DNA from: Bacillota bacterium
GTDB lineage: Bacteria > Bacillota > Bacilli > Lactobacillales > Enterococcaceae
Assembly: GCA_023389005.1 (NCBI GenBank)
Contig: JAEWFE010000158.1
Coordinates: forward strand, 1-6,295
Reading direction: 5' to 3'
Length of the DNA stretch: 6,295 bases
The translations under genes were made by a program, and so were the position numbers. The notes below the pieces were generated by a model, which saw nothing but the letters and a program-made list of their open reading frames with translations, made no database searches and was not told where the DNA came from. Positions 1-5,765 of this stretch are shown in pieces (position 1 is the stretch's first letter; each line of letters starts with the position of its first letter).

Positions 1-680
1 CCGTGAATATCGATGGTATCACCTAAATGCTTGGTCGCCATTACAGAACATTCGATATGCCAACCAGGACGACCTTGCCCCCATGGTGAATCCCAAGAAA
101 TTTCGCCTTCTTTGGCTTTTTTCCATAACGCAAAGTCAAGTGGATCTTCTTTTTGGGCTTGTTCACTACCGGTTCGTTGACTGGCGCCGATTTCTAACTC
201 ATCGATGGATTGGTCACTTAATTTGCCATAGTCTTTGAATTTGCGGGTGCGGTAATACACATCGCCATTCGATTCATAAGCATAGCCTTTTTCTACCAAC
301 ACTTGCACAAAATCAATAATATCTTCAATGTGATCCATGACGCGTGGATTCAAGGTTGCTTCTTTGATGTTCAGCGCATGAGTATCGGCTTTGAAGGCAT
401 CGATAAAGCGTTGGGCCACTTCAGGTGCAGTGATTTGCATTTCTTTGGCCGCTTTGATAATTTTATCGTCCACATCCGTAAAGTTGGACACATAATTGAC
501 CTCATACCCACGATACTCAAAGTAACGGCGAATCGTGTCAAAAGCAATACTGCTGCGGGCGTTTCCGATATGAATGTAATTATAAACGGTTGGACCGCAG
601 ACATACATCTTAACCTTGCCAGCTTCTATTGGTTTAAACGTTTCTTTTTGTCTTGTTAATGTGTTATATATTTTAATCAT
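1..680 (-). CDS. cysS: Cysteinyl-tRNA synthetase, N-terminal part (runs off the left edge)
   Basis: This cytoplasmic class I aminoacyl-tRNA synthetase joins cysteine to tRNA-Cys using ATP. The reading frame is open from the ATG at 678-680 to the window edge, giving 226 residues of a protein usually about 470 long. Visible motifs are C28-G-P-T-V-Y, with C28 a zinc ligand of the family, the HIGN form of the HIGH signature at 37-40, N-F-T-D-V-D-D in the Rossmann fold, and G-W-H-I-E-C-S with C211 as the second zinc ligand. The last residue seen, H226, starts the D-I-H-G-G-G motif. The KMSKS loop and anticodon-binding domain lie outside the window. The start overlaps the end of cysE by 8 nt, and its ribosome binding site (AGAAGG) sits inside cysE, so translational coupling is likely. 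It is probably controlled with cysE by the upstream Cys T-box. Identification is secure; only completeness is unknown. Confidence 0.97.
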   Translation of the reverse strand, partial: MIKIYNTLTRQKETFKPIEAGKVKMYVCGPTVYNYIHIGNARSSIAFDTIRRYFEYRGYEVNYVSNFTDVDDKIIKAAKEMQITAPEVAQRFIDAFKADTHALNIKEATLNPRVMDHIEDIIDFVQVLVEKGYAYESNGDVYYRTRKFKDYGKLSDQSIDELEIGASQRTGSEQAQKEDPLDFALWKKAKEGEISWDSPWGQGRPGWHIECSVMATKHLGDTIDIH

Positions 681-1206
681 GAGCTACCTTCTTTCCATTT
701 AATCGAACTATTTTGGCTGGTGCACCAACCGCGGTGGCATTGGCTGGAATATCCTGTAAAACAACCGATGAAGCACCGATTTTACTATTTTCACCAATTA
801 CGACGGGGCCTAAAATTTGCGCATGAGCAGAAATCAACGCGCCATCTTTGACCGTTGGATGTCGTTTCCCACAGTCTTTGCCCGTACCGCCAAGTGTGAC
901 TCCGTGAAAGAGCGTCACATTATCGCCGACTTCTGCTGTTTCACCGATTACTACACCCATACCGTGATCGATAAATACACCTTTGCCAATGACAGCGCCA
1001 GGATGAATTTCGATTCCGGTAAAAAAGCGCGTCATCTGAGCATGCATACGGGCTAATAGATAAAGATGGTGGCGGTATAAGAAGTGTTCCCACCGATGCC
1101 AAAATAACGCATGAAATCCTGGATAAGTCAGGACAATTTCTAAAGTAGTGCGCGCAGCAGGATCATTACGCTTGGTTGCGGCAATCGCTTCTTTCATCCA
1201 TCCCAT
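673..1206 (-). CDS. cysE: Serine O-acetyltransferase (short Firmicutes form)
   Basis: This enzyme transfers acetyl from acetyl-CoA to L-serine, making O-acetylserine, the first committed step of cysteine synthesis. It has 177 residues, the short form typical of Firmicutes; the enterobacterial enzyme is about 273 because of a longer N-terminal helical region. Residues 1-60 are helical. From about residue 62 there is a left-handed beta helix of hexapeptide repeats (I-E-I-H-P-G-A-V-I-G and following). Family catalytic residues are visible as D80-H81 and H116 in K-R-H-P, with the conserved V-T-L-G-G-T-G-K at 103-110. The ATG at 1204-1206 follows an AGAAGGG ribosome binding site 5 nt away, which supports this start over the ATG three codons later. 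It overlaps cysS by 8 nt. Expression is expected to depend on the Cys T-box about 145 nt upstream, so the gene is read mainly when tRNA-Cys is uncharged. Confidence 0.96.
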   Translation of the reverse strand: MGWMKEAIAATKRNDPAARTTLEIVLTYPGFHALFWHRWEHFLYRHHLYLLARMHAQMTRFFTGIEIHPGAVIGKGVFIDHGMGVVIGETAEVGDNVTLFHGVTLGGTGKDCGKRHPTVKDGALISAHAQILGPVVIGENSKIGASSVVLQDIPANATAVGAPAKIVRLNGKKVAHD

Positions 1207-1350
1207 AGAATCCCTTCTTTCTTTTATTTTTTAAACTATTTTATGTATCTCTTCTTCATGGAACGCGATAACAAACAAGGAACTAGCAAAGGTCGGACAA
1301 ACATCATAACTTATCCGCTTGTGGCTGATCGAGTCGCCTCACATCCTTGT
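1207..1350 (-). other. Long leader segment between the T-box terminator and cysE
   Basis: About 144 nt of transcribed but apparently non-coding DNA lie between the T-box terminator and the cysE start. On the minus strand I see a small hairpin with arms GAGGC and GCCAC region (about 1340-1321, one A-A mismatch) and a distant complementary pair, ACAAGGA near 1350 and TCCTTGT near 1277. Near cysE it becomes purine and A-rich, ending in the cysE ribosome binding site. A 23-codon reading frame exists at 1236-1307, but it has a poor ribosome binding site and I do not call it a gene. The segment may hold RNA processing sites: the equivalent B. subtilis transcript is known to be cleaved between gltX and cysE. 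Confidence 0.45.
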
Positions 1351-1397
1351 AATTAAATAAGCGTCTTTTAACCGTTTTGTTTGGTTAAAAGACGCTT
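1351..1397 (-). terminator. Intrinsic terminator of the T-box leader
   Basis: On the minus strand a perfect 15-bp stem, AAGCGTCTTTTAACC (1397-1383) with GGTTAAAAGACGCTT (1373-1359), closes a 9-nt loop and is followed by a T-rich run, ATTTAATT. It would stop transcription before cysE when tRNA-Cys is charged. It is also the first terminator after gltX, so the default transcript would be gltX alone. Confidence 0.93.
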
Positions 1398-1418
1398 GTT
1401 TGGCGTGGTTCCACTTTT
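1387..1418 (-). promoter_or_regulatory. T-box antiterminator element
   Basis: The antiterminator competes with the terminator below it. AAAAG (1418-1414) pairs with CTTTT (1391-1387), and ACGC (1406-1403) pairs with GCGT (1395-1392). Between them is exactly the 7-nt bulge TGGAACC (1413-1407) expected of this element, and the apical loop is CAAACAA. Its 3' strand is the same sequence that forms the 5' arm of the terminator, so the two structures exclude one another. The bulge's first four bases, UGGA, complement UCCA, which fits tRNA-Cys with a U discriminator base. That base is known for the family, but the tRNA is not present in this window. Confidence 0.93.
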
Positions 1419-1585
1419 ATTCACAGAAATTTTCTGCCTTAAATAGATAACGGTCTATTTTGCCGTTTTTAGTTTGGGCTAAAACCACTCCCAGGTGCAT
1501 TTCATCTGCTTGTTTGATTGCTTCCACCAACCGCAACCTCTCTTTAAAACGCTACAGATTACTTCGCCTGTTCTTCGTGTTTGAG

Positions 1586-1591
1586 ATTATA
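1586..1591 (-). promoter_or_regulatory. Possible internal -10 box at the gltX stop codon
   Basis: A perfect TATAAT on the minus strand overlaps the gltX TAA. The best -35 candidate 17 nt upstream, CTTAAA, matches the consensus poorly, and there is no TG extension. A start about 7 nt downstream would fall at the base of T-box stem I, which is where an independent cysE-cysS transcript would need to begin. It may be chance in AT-rich sequence. Confidence 0.3.
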
Positions 1592-3044
1592 AGACTTGAT
1601 TTAAATGATTTAAGGCTTTTTCTTTACCTAATAAAGCCACCGTGTCTGGTAATTCTGGTCCGTGCATTTGTCCAGAAACAGCGACACGAATTGGCATGAA
1701 TAAGTTCTTACCTTTGACGCCTGTTTCTTTTTGGACGGCTTTGATAGCTGCGCGAACATTGTCACTTGTTACTTCTTCCATCGCTTCTAATTGTGCTTTG
1801 AAGGCGGCTAAGACAGTTGGGACTGTTTCACCTGCTAGCACTTCTTTTGCTGCCTCATCTAAAACAGGGTGTTCGATGAAGAATAATTCAGAAACTGCCA
1901 CGATTTGTGCTGCATAGCTCATTTGTGGTTGATATAAAGCGACTAATTGTTTCACCCAAGCTAAATCTTCAGCGGATAAATCTTCTTTGATGCGACCAGC
2001 TTTTTGCAAGAATGGAACACACATTTCAGTTAAACGGTCAAGATCCATTTTCTTCATGTATTGGTTGTTAATCCATTCTAATTTCTTCGCATCAAAAGCC
2101 GCTGGTGACTTACTTAAACGATTTGGATCAAACATTTCGATTAATTGTTCTTGACTAAAGATTTCGTCTTCGCCCACTGGAGACCAACCTAAAAGCGCGA
2201 TAAAGTTAAACATCGCTTCTGGTAGGTAACCTAAATCACGATATTGTTCGATAAATTGTAGAATTGTTTCGTCACGTTTACTTAATTTCTTACCCGTTTC
2301 GCTATTGATGATGAGTGTCATATGACCGAATTTTGGTGGTTTCCAACCAAATGCTTCGTAAATCATCAATTGTTTTGGTGTGTTGGCAATATGGTCATCG
2401 CCACGTAATACATGTGTGATGCCCATCATGTGATCATCGACTGCCACGGCAAAGTTATAAGTTGGCATGCCATCACGTTTTTGAATCACAAAATCGCCAC
2501 CAACATTGTCTGATTCAAAGACGATTTCACCTTTTACGATATCATCAAAACGGTATTCACGATTTTTTGGTACACGGAAACGAATCACTGGTTTGATGCC
2601 TTGTGCTTCTTTTTGCGCTTGTTCTTCTGGTGTTAAGTGTGCACAAGTGCCAGCATAGCGAGGGATTTCGCCGCGTGCACGTTGAGCTTCACGTTCGGCT
2701 TCTAGCTCTTCTTCCGTACAGTAGCATTTGTAAGCCAAGTTGCTAGCAAGTAGTTGGTCAATTAAAGGTTGATAGATTTCTTTACGCTCAGATTGACGGT
2801 AAGGACCTACTTTCCCTGGTTTTTGAGCAGACTCATCCCAGTTCATTCCTAACCAGTCTAAGTTTTCTAATTGGCTCTTTTCTCCATCCGCGATATTGCG
2901 TTTTAAATCTGTGTCTTCAATACGGATAATGAAGTCGCCGCCATTGTGACGTGCATACAGATAGTTAAATAACGCAGTACGAGCATTCCCAATGTGTAGA
3001 TGCCCAGTTGGACTTGGAGCATATCTTACGCGTATTTTTGACAT
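1587..3044 (-). CDS. gltX: Glutamyl-tRNA synthetase
   Basis: This class I synthetase joins glutamate to tRNA-Glu in the cytoplasm. In most Firmicutes it is non-discriminating and also makes Glu-tRNA-Gln, which GatCAB then amidates; that is inferred from the lineage, not shown here. The 485-residue length is normal for the family. Motifs include the ATP-site signature P-S-P-T-G-H-L-H-I-G-N at 10-20 (HIGN as the HIGH form), R-I-E-D-T-D at 41-46, a C-Y-C...C cluster at C107, C109 and C134, the tRNA acceptor-binding region around 190-220 with L-R-G-D-D-H, and K-L-S-K-R at 253-257 as the KMSKS loop. The helical anticodon-binding region follows from about 325. The ATG at 3042-3044 has AAAGGATG upstream at good spacing. 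The gene has its own promoter, and its stop runs directly into the Cys T-box leader of cysE-cysS. Confidence 0.98.
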   Translation of the reverse strand: MSKIRVRYAPSPTGHLHIGNARTALFNYLYARHNGGDFIIRIEDTDLKRNIADGEKSQLENLDWLGMNWDESAQKPGKVGPYRQSERKEIYQPLIDQLLASNLAYKCYCTEEELEAEREAQRARGEIPRYAGTCAHLTPEEQAQKEAQGIKPVIRFRVPKNREYRFDDIVKGEIVFESDNVGGDFVIQKRDGMPTYNFAVAVDDHMMGITHVLRGDDHIANTPKQLMIYEAFGWKPPKFGHMTLIINSETGKKLSKRDETILQFIEQYRDLGYLPEAMFNFIALLGWSPVGEDEIFSQEQLIEMFDPNRLSKSPAAFDAKKLEWINNQYMKKMDLDRLTEMCVPFLQKAGRIKEDLSAEDLAWVKQLVALYQPQMSYAAQIVAVSELFFIEHPVLDEAAKEVLAGETVPTVLAAFKAQLEAMEEVTSDNVRAAIKAVQKETGVKGKNLFMPIRVAVSGQMHGPELPDTVALLGKEKALNHLNQVL

Positions 3045-3088
3045 ATTCTGTTCATCCTTTACAAAAATTTTTATACAAGTTTCAATTT

Positions 3089-3116
3089 AGTATACAGCTA
3101 AAATTGTACCCCCAAA
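3089..3116 (-). promoter_or_regulatory. Probable gltX promoter
   Basis: On the minus strand, TATACT (3094-3089) lies 16 nt after TTTGGG (3116-3111), about 45 nt before the gltX start. The -10 is good and the -35 weak. A later TATAAA-like string (about 3075) is a weaker alternative. An imperfect palindrome with arms CAATTTTAG and CTAAATTG (3106-3083, one unpaired T) covers the -10, so an operator or cruciform is possible but unproven. Confidence 0.5.
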
Positions 3117-3138
3117 CGCAGAAATAGTAAAGTGAAAA

Positions 3139-3615
3139 TTATGAGAAATGGCACTCGTTTTCATGGTTTGGCGCAAGTTTCATGTATAACAATGGATAAG
3201 GCTGTCCCTCTTCATCTAGGTCGGTGCGCTTATAGGTTACAAAGCCAAGATGTTCATAAAAACCAATTGCCTGTGGATTTTGTTCATTAACGGTTAATTC
3301 CTTGACGGCAAAGTTTTTTATCGCATACCTTAGTAACTGTTTGCCGATGCCTTGACCGCGCGCATTGACTTGAATAAACAACATTTCCAAACGCTGGTCT
3401 GCTACACCGATAAAACCGAGTAGTTCTCCTTTTTCGGATAATGCAATACAAAGATGGGGCACATGTGCTACAGCTTGAGGAACATATTGTTTAATGTTTT
3501 GAATTTCTTCTTCCGTTAAAAAAGTATGCGTGACCTTCACATTTGCCTCCCATAATTGAACAATGGGTTGAAGGTACGTATCACATTGGTCTAGTTCAAG
3601 TATTTGTATGCTCAT
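3139..3615 (-). CDS. GNAT-family N-acetyltransferase, YjaB-like
   Basis: This is a 158-residue GCN5-related acetyltransferase that would move acetyl from acetyl-CoA to an unidentified amine or protein. The acetyl-CoA pyrophosphate loop is R86-G-Q-G-I-G91 following the strand L-F-I-Q-V. The later family motif is N113-P-Q-A-I-G-F-Y-E-H-L-G-F125, with Y120 in the place of the usual general acid. The N-terminal W-E-A-N-V-K-V-T-H-T-F-L stretch (22-33) and the C-terminal G-Q-P-Y-P-L-L resemble the E. coli YjaB group. The ATG at 3613-3615 has AAAGGA 5 nt upstream. I see no strong promoter or terminator between it and the upstream membrane-protein gene, so the two may share a transcript that crosses the parS site. 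The substrate cannot be told from the sequence. Confidence 0.9.
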   Translation of the reverse strand: MSIQILELDQCDTYLQPIVQLWEANVKVTHTFLTEEEIQNIKQYVPQAVAHVPHLCIALSEKGELLGFIGVADQRLEMLFIQVNARGQGIGKQLLRYAIKNFAVKELTVNEQNPQAIGFYEHLGFVTYKRTDLDEEGQPYPLLYMKLAPNHENECHFS

Positions 3616-3665
3616 GATTCCTTTTTATTTTTTGTGATGTCTTCGTTCGTATCAATCGTTTTAAT

Positions 3666-3681
3666 TGTTCCACGTGAAACA
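3666..3681. other. parS centromere-like site (ParB/Spo0J binding)
   Basis: The 16-bp sequence TGTTCCACGTGAAACA fits the B. subtilis-type parS consensus TGTTNCACGTGAAACA at every fixed position. It is an 8+8 inverted repeat around CACGTG with one asymmetric base at position 5. It lies in the gap between two minus-strand genes, just after the stop of the 89-residue gene. ParB (Spo0J) loads at such sites and spreads, recruiting SMC to organise and separate origins. parS sites cluster near oriC, so the site suggests this window is origin-proximal; that is inference. Confidence 0.9.
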
Positions 3682-3683
3682 TT

Positions 3684-3953
3684 TTAGCTAATATAAGCTA
3701 GCACAAAAAAGAGAACAGCCAGTAACAGTGCCAAAATAGCTGTTTGCTTCCTGCGCTGTTGCTGAAGTTGGGCCGGCATGTTTTCATCCACGAGTAATGC
3801 CAATTGCGTTTGATGGAAAATACCGATGCGCAGGGCTAAGATAAGCGCTAGAACACCTAAAGCCAGGAAAAAACCGGCGATTGGGAGAACCTGCGTCAAT
3901 TGTAGGATGATTAGCAGTACTATCATGCATACATAGCAAAGTTTTTCTATCAT
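3684..3953 (-). CDS. Small hydrophobic membrane protein of unknown function
   Basis: I do not recognise a family for this 89-residue protein. It is strongly hydrophobic, with likely membrane segments at about 6-19, 22-42 and 71-88; the first two are close and could form a hairpin or one long helix. Between them and the last helix is a polar loop (about 46-70) ending in Q-L-Q-Q-Q-R-R-K, whose basic residues suggest that side faces the cytoplasm. There is no signal peptidase site that I can defend. The ATG at 3951-3953 follows a modest ribosome binding site (AAAGAAG), and a promoter with a perfect TTGACA lies 60-90 nt upstream. It precedes the GNAT gene in the same direction, separated by the parS site. 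A real gene is likely from the promoter, start signal and coherent membrane pattern, but no role is visible. Confidence 0.7.
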   Translation of the reverse strand: MIEKLCYVCMIVLLIILQLTQVLPIAGFFLALGVLALILALRIGIFHQTQLALLVDENMPAQLQQQRRKQTAILALLLAVLFFVLAYIS

Positions 3954-4014
3954 GACTAAGACTTCTTTCGTAAAAGCTTTGTATCTACCCTATCATTTTT
4001 ATGCACTTTTTCCA

Positions 4015-4042
4015 ATCATTATCCAAAACAAGTATGTGTCAA
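4015..4042 (-). promoter_or_regulatory. Promoter for the small membrane protein gene
   Basis: On the minus strand a perfect -35 TTGACA (4042-4037) is followed after 16 nt by AATGAT (4020-4015), a 4/6 match to the -10 consensus. The start point would lie about 55 nt before the ATG at 3953. It diverges from the promoter of the plus-strand AlbA_2-type gene. Confidence 0.5.
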
Positions 4043-4083
4043 TATTTTTACGATTTTTTCCTTGTTATATTTTTGATTTTCAC

Positions 4084-4112
4084 TTTCACAACAACCCTTC
4101 GTTATTGTGAAA
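4084..4112. repeat. Inverted repeat between divergent promoters
   Basis: TTTCACAACAAC (4084-4095) and GTTATTGTGAAA (4101-4112) form a 12-position dyad with one C-A mismatch around a 5-bp centre, CCTTC. Neither strand has a T-run after the stem, so it is unlikely to be a terminator. It lies just upstream of the -35 region of the plus-strand gene, a normal place for an operator or activator site. Which protein binds is unknown. Confidence 0.6.
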
Positions 4113-4136
4113 AAAATAGCAATAGATACAAAGAAA

Positions 4137-4145
4137 TGTTATAAT
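4137..4145 (+). promoter_or_regulatory. Extended -10 promoter of the AlbA_2-type gene
   Basis: TGTTATAAT holds a perfect TATAAT (4140-4145) with the TG extension one base upstream. The -35 position 17 nt away (TAGCAA) is weak, as often seen with extended -10 promoters. The leader would be about 25 nt, ending in the doubled Shine-Dalgarno string AGGTGAGGTG (4161-4170), 7 nt before the ATG. Confidence 0.65.
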
Positions 4146-4177
4146 TAAACAAAAATATAAAGGTGAGGTGAACTATA

Positions 4178-5722
4178 ATGCAGCGTTCTGATATACAGAG
4201 GATGGCTCATGATATTTTAGAAAAACGGGTGCTTGAAAATAGCTATATCGAATATAAGAAATCAGCTCACTTTAAAGATAAAATCTTGAAAACAGCATGT
4301 GCTTTTGCAAACAATTACATGAATAATGAGATTGGACTGATTTTTATTGGTGTAGAGGAAGTGGATGATAAAGAAACAAAAGAAAAGGCAATCCCAAAGC
4401 GTCCAATCTCCGGCATTAAAGAAGCAATGATTGAGAGTATTGAAAATCAGCTTAAATCATTACTTTCCTATATCACGCCTAAAATTAGCTATCAGCTTGT
4501 TCAAGATATGATTGATGATGAATACTATATTGTCATTGCTGTTGAGCCAAGCGTAAAAGGACCATGTCAAACGACCGAGAAAGCTGAAAAGAATAAGGAG
4601 ATTGGGCTTAAATCTGGAAGATATATTCGAGTTTCAAGAGATTCAAAGCTGCCCAATACTACAGAAGAATTTGAGCTACTAAAGAAATTTGCGAATTTTA
4701 ATTTCAGTTCAAGTTTAAATAAAACAGCTACGCTTGATGATTTGAGCTATGAATATATGAAAGAATATCTTACTCTGACAGAAGCCAAAGAGGATCTTAG
4801 AAATCTTTCTAAATTAGAAATGGCAAAGGCATTAGGATTAATTGATGAAAGTGAATATGGTGGGTTTAGAGCAAAAAACTTTGCTGTTTTGATGTTTTGT
4901 GAAAAACCAAATCGCTTTATTCCCAATGCGCAAGTAGAAATCATTCGTGAAATTGATGGAACAGATAAGATGGAGAGAACAACATTCGATGCTCCAGTAT
5001 GGTTACAAGCAAAGCAGATTGTTCGCTATTTTCAAGACAATATCATGCGTTCTTATACTTTACGTTATCCAGATCGCATGGAACACAAGATCATCTATAA
5101 CTATCCTGTTTCAGCATTTGAAGAATTAGCAACAAATGCTATTTTACACAAAGAGTACGATGAGAATGAATATGTTGGAATCTATGTTTATAAAGATAGA
5201 ATCTCTTTTGTAAATCCCAACCGTCCACTTCCTCCGGTTACAATCGAGGCCTTGAATAAGGAGAGAAGTTTTGATAAAAGACAGTACCTGAATAAAGAAT
5301 TAAAAGATATGTTTTATGCTTTAGATTTGATTGAATCATATGGTTCTGGAATCAGAAGGGCAAAAGAAGCCATGGAAGCCAATCTTTCCCCTGAAATTGT
5401 CTTTTTACCAAATGACGATTTAGGAAATTACACAAATGCAATTATTTATATTCAGCCTGAATTCTTAAAGGATCATTTCTTGGCTGGTACTGGCCTAGAA
5501 ACTAGCCTAGAAACTGGCCTAGAAATTGGAAAAAAAACTTCCATGAGTAAGCAAATTATTGACTTGATGAGTGCCGATCCTCATATTACAATCAAGGAAC
5601 TCGCAGAAAGGATTGGAGCTTCAATTAGTGGAGTGAAGTACAATATTAATCTTCTAAAAGAAAGGGGAAGAATCACCAGAAAAGGCTCAACTAAGTCGGG
5701 TGTTTGGATAGTGTTAAAATAA
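4178..5722 (+). CDS. AlbA_2/Schlafen-like domain ATPase with C-terminal winged helix
   Basis: This 514-residue protein has the layout often annotated as a putative transcriptional regulator or ATP-dependent helicase RecG-related protein. Residues about 15-165 form the AlbA_2 (divergent AAA-4, Schlafen-like) domain: E25-Y-K-K-S, A42-F-A-N-N, I-F-I-G-V and G147-R-Y-I-R-V-S-R. A GHKL-type ATPase module follows: E315-E-L-A-T-N320 (metal-binding N box), H324-K-E-Y, D340-R-I-S-F-V-N-P, and Y388-G-S-G-I-R as the glycine-rich part. After a repeat linker (438-449) comes a winged helix at 456-514 with I-K-E-L-A-E-R-I-G-A-S. The AlbA_2 domain is thought to bind nucleic acid; helicase activity is not supported. 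AGGTGAGGTG and a promoter fix the start. It uses many AGA/AGG codons and is more AT-rich than gltX-cysE, suggesting transfer. Relatives occur in mobile and defence regions, but no partner gene is visible, so the role is unproven. Confidence 0.93.
   Translation: MQRSDIQRMAHDILEKRVLENSYIEYKKSAHFKDKILKTACAFANNYMNNEIGLIFIGVEEVDDKETKEKAIPKRPISGIKEAMIESIENQLKSLLSYITPKISYQLVQDMIDDEYYIVIAVEPSVKGPCQTTEKAEKNKEIGLKSGRYIRVSRDSKLPNTTEEFELLKKFANFNFSSSLNKTATLDDLSYEYMKEYLTLTEAKEDLRNLSKLEMAKALGLIDESEYGGFRAKNFAVLMFCEKPNRFIPNAQVEIIREIDGTDKMERTTFDAPVWLQAKQIVRYFQDNIMRSYTLRYPDRMEHKIIYNYPVSAFEELATNAILHKEYDENEYVGIYVYKDRISFVNPNRPLPPVTIEALNKERSFDKRQYLNKELKDMFYALDLIESYGSGIRRAKEAMEANLSPEIVFLPNDDLGNYTNAIIYIQPEFLKDHFLAGTGLETSLETGLEIGKKTSMSKQIIDLMSADPHITIKELAERIGASISGVKYNINLLKERGRITRKGSTKSGVWIVLK
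5489..5524 (+). repeat. Three 12-bp tandem repeats in the linker of the AlbA_2-type gene
   Basis: ACTGGCCTAGAA, ACTAGCCTAGAA and ACTGGCCTAGAA follow one another exactly; the middle unit differs by one base. In frame they encode T-G-L-E, T-S-L-E, T-G-L-E (residues 438-449) between the ATPase module and the winged helix. A fourth degenerate unit begins with ATTGG. The 12-bp unit keeps frame, so gain or loss would change linker length without breaking the protein. Confidence 0.95.
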
Positions 5723-5765
5723 GAACCTTTAATCAGAATAAATAGTTGTGATAAAAAGAAATCCT

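Larger units (their letters stand above)
1351..1583 (-). ncRNA. T-box riboswitch (tRNA-Cys sensing) upstream of cysE-cysS
   Basis: All the standard T-box parts can be found, reading 5' to 3' on the minus strand. Stem I base: AAAC/GTTT near 1582 and 1482. Lower helix: CAGG (1570-1567) with CCTG (1495-1492). S-turn AGTA: 1563-1560. Helix above the specifier loop: ATCTG (1559-1555) with CAGAT (1508-1504). AGAGAG bulge: 1542-1537. Distal helix: GGTTGC (1538-1533) with GCAATC (1521-1516), closing a GGTTGGTGGAA loop. The specifier loop reads GAAATGCA, giving specifier UGC, a cysteine codon, at 1499-1497. A stem IIA/B H-type pseudoknot pairs AACGG (1467-1463) with CCGTT (1453-1449) and AAATAGA with TCTATTT; it contains the conserved F-box CCGTTA. 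Stem III is CAGAA/TTCTG (1436-1424). The T-box bulge TGGA (1413-1410) can pair with the UCCA end expected of tRNA-Cys. Uncharged tRNA-Cys should favour antitermination. Confidence 0.96.

Noticed and set aside
303..659. 118-codon plus-strand frame
   Set aside because: It lies wholly antisense to cysS, whose motifs are unmistakable, and it shows no start signal or recognisable domain.
1236..1307. Possible 23-codon leader peptide upstream of cysE on the minus strand
   Set aside because: It has only a poor ribosome binding site and a single Cys codon, and the T-box already explains cysteine control.
1642..1917. 91-codon plus-strand frame
   Set aside because: It is antisense to the 3' part of gltX and is a shadow of that coding frame.
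4084..4112. The dyad upstream of the AlbA_2-type gene as a bidirectional terminator
   Set aside because: There is no T-run after the stem on either strand; the plus strand carries A's after it.
4947..5129. 60-codon plus-strand frame inside the AlbA_2-type gene
   Set aside because: It overlaps a strongly supported coding frame and has no recognisable features of its own.
5489..5524. Short tandem repeats as a CRISPR array or attachment site
   Set aside because: The units are 12 bp without spacers and are in frame inside a coding region.
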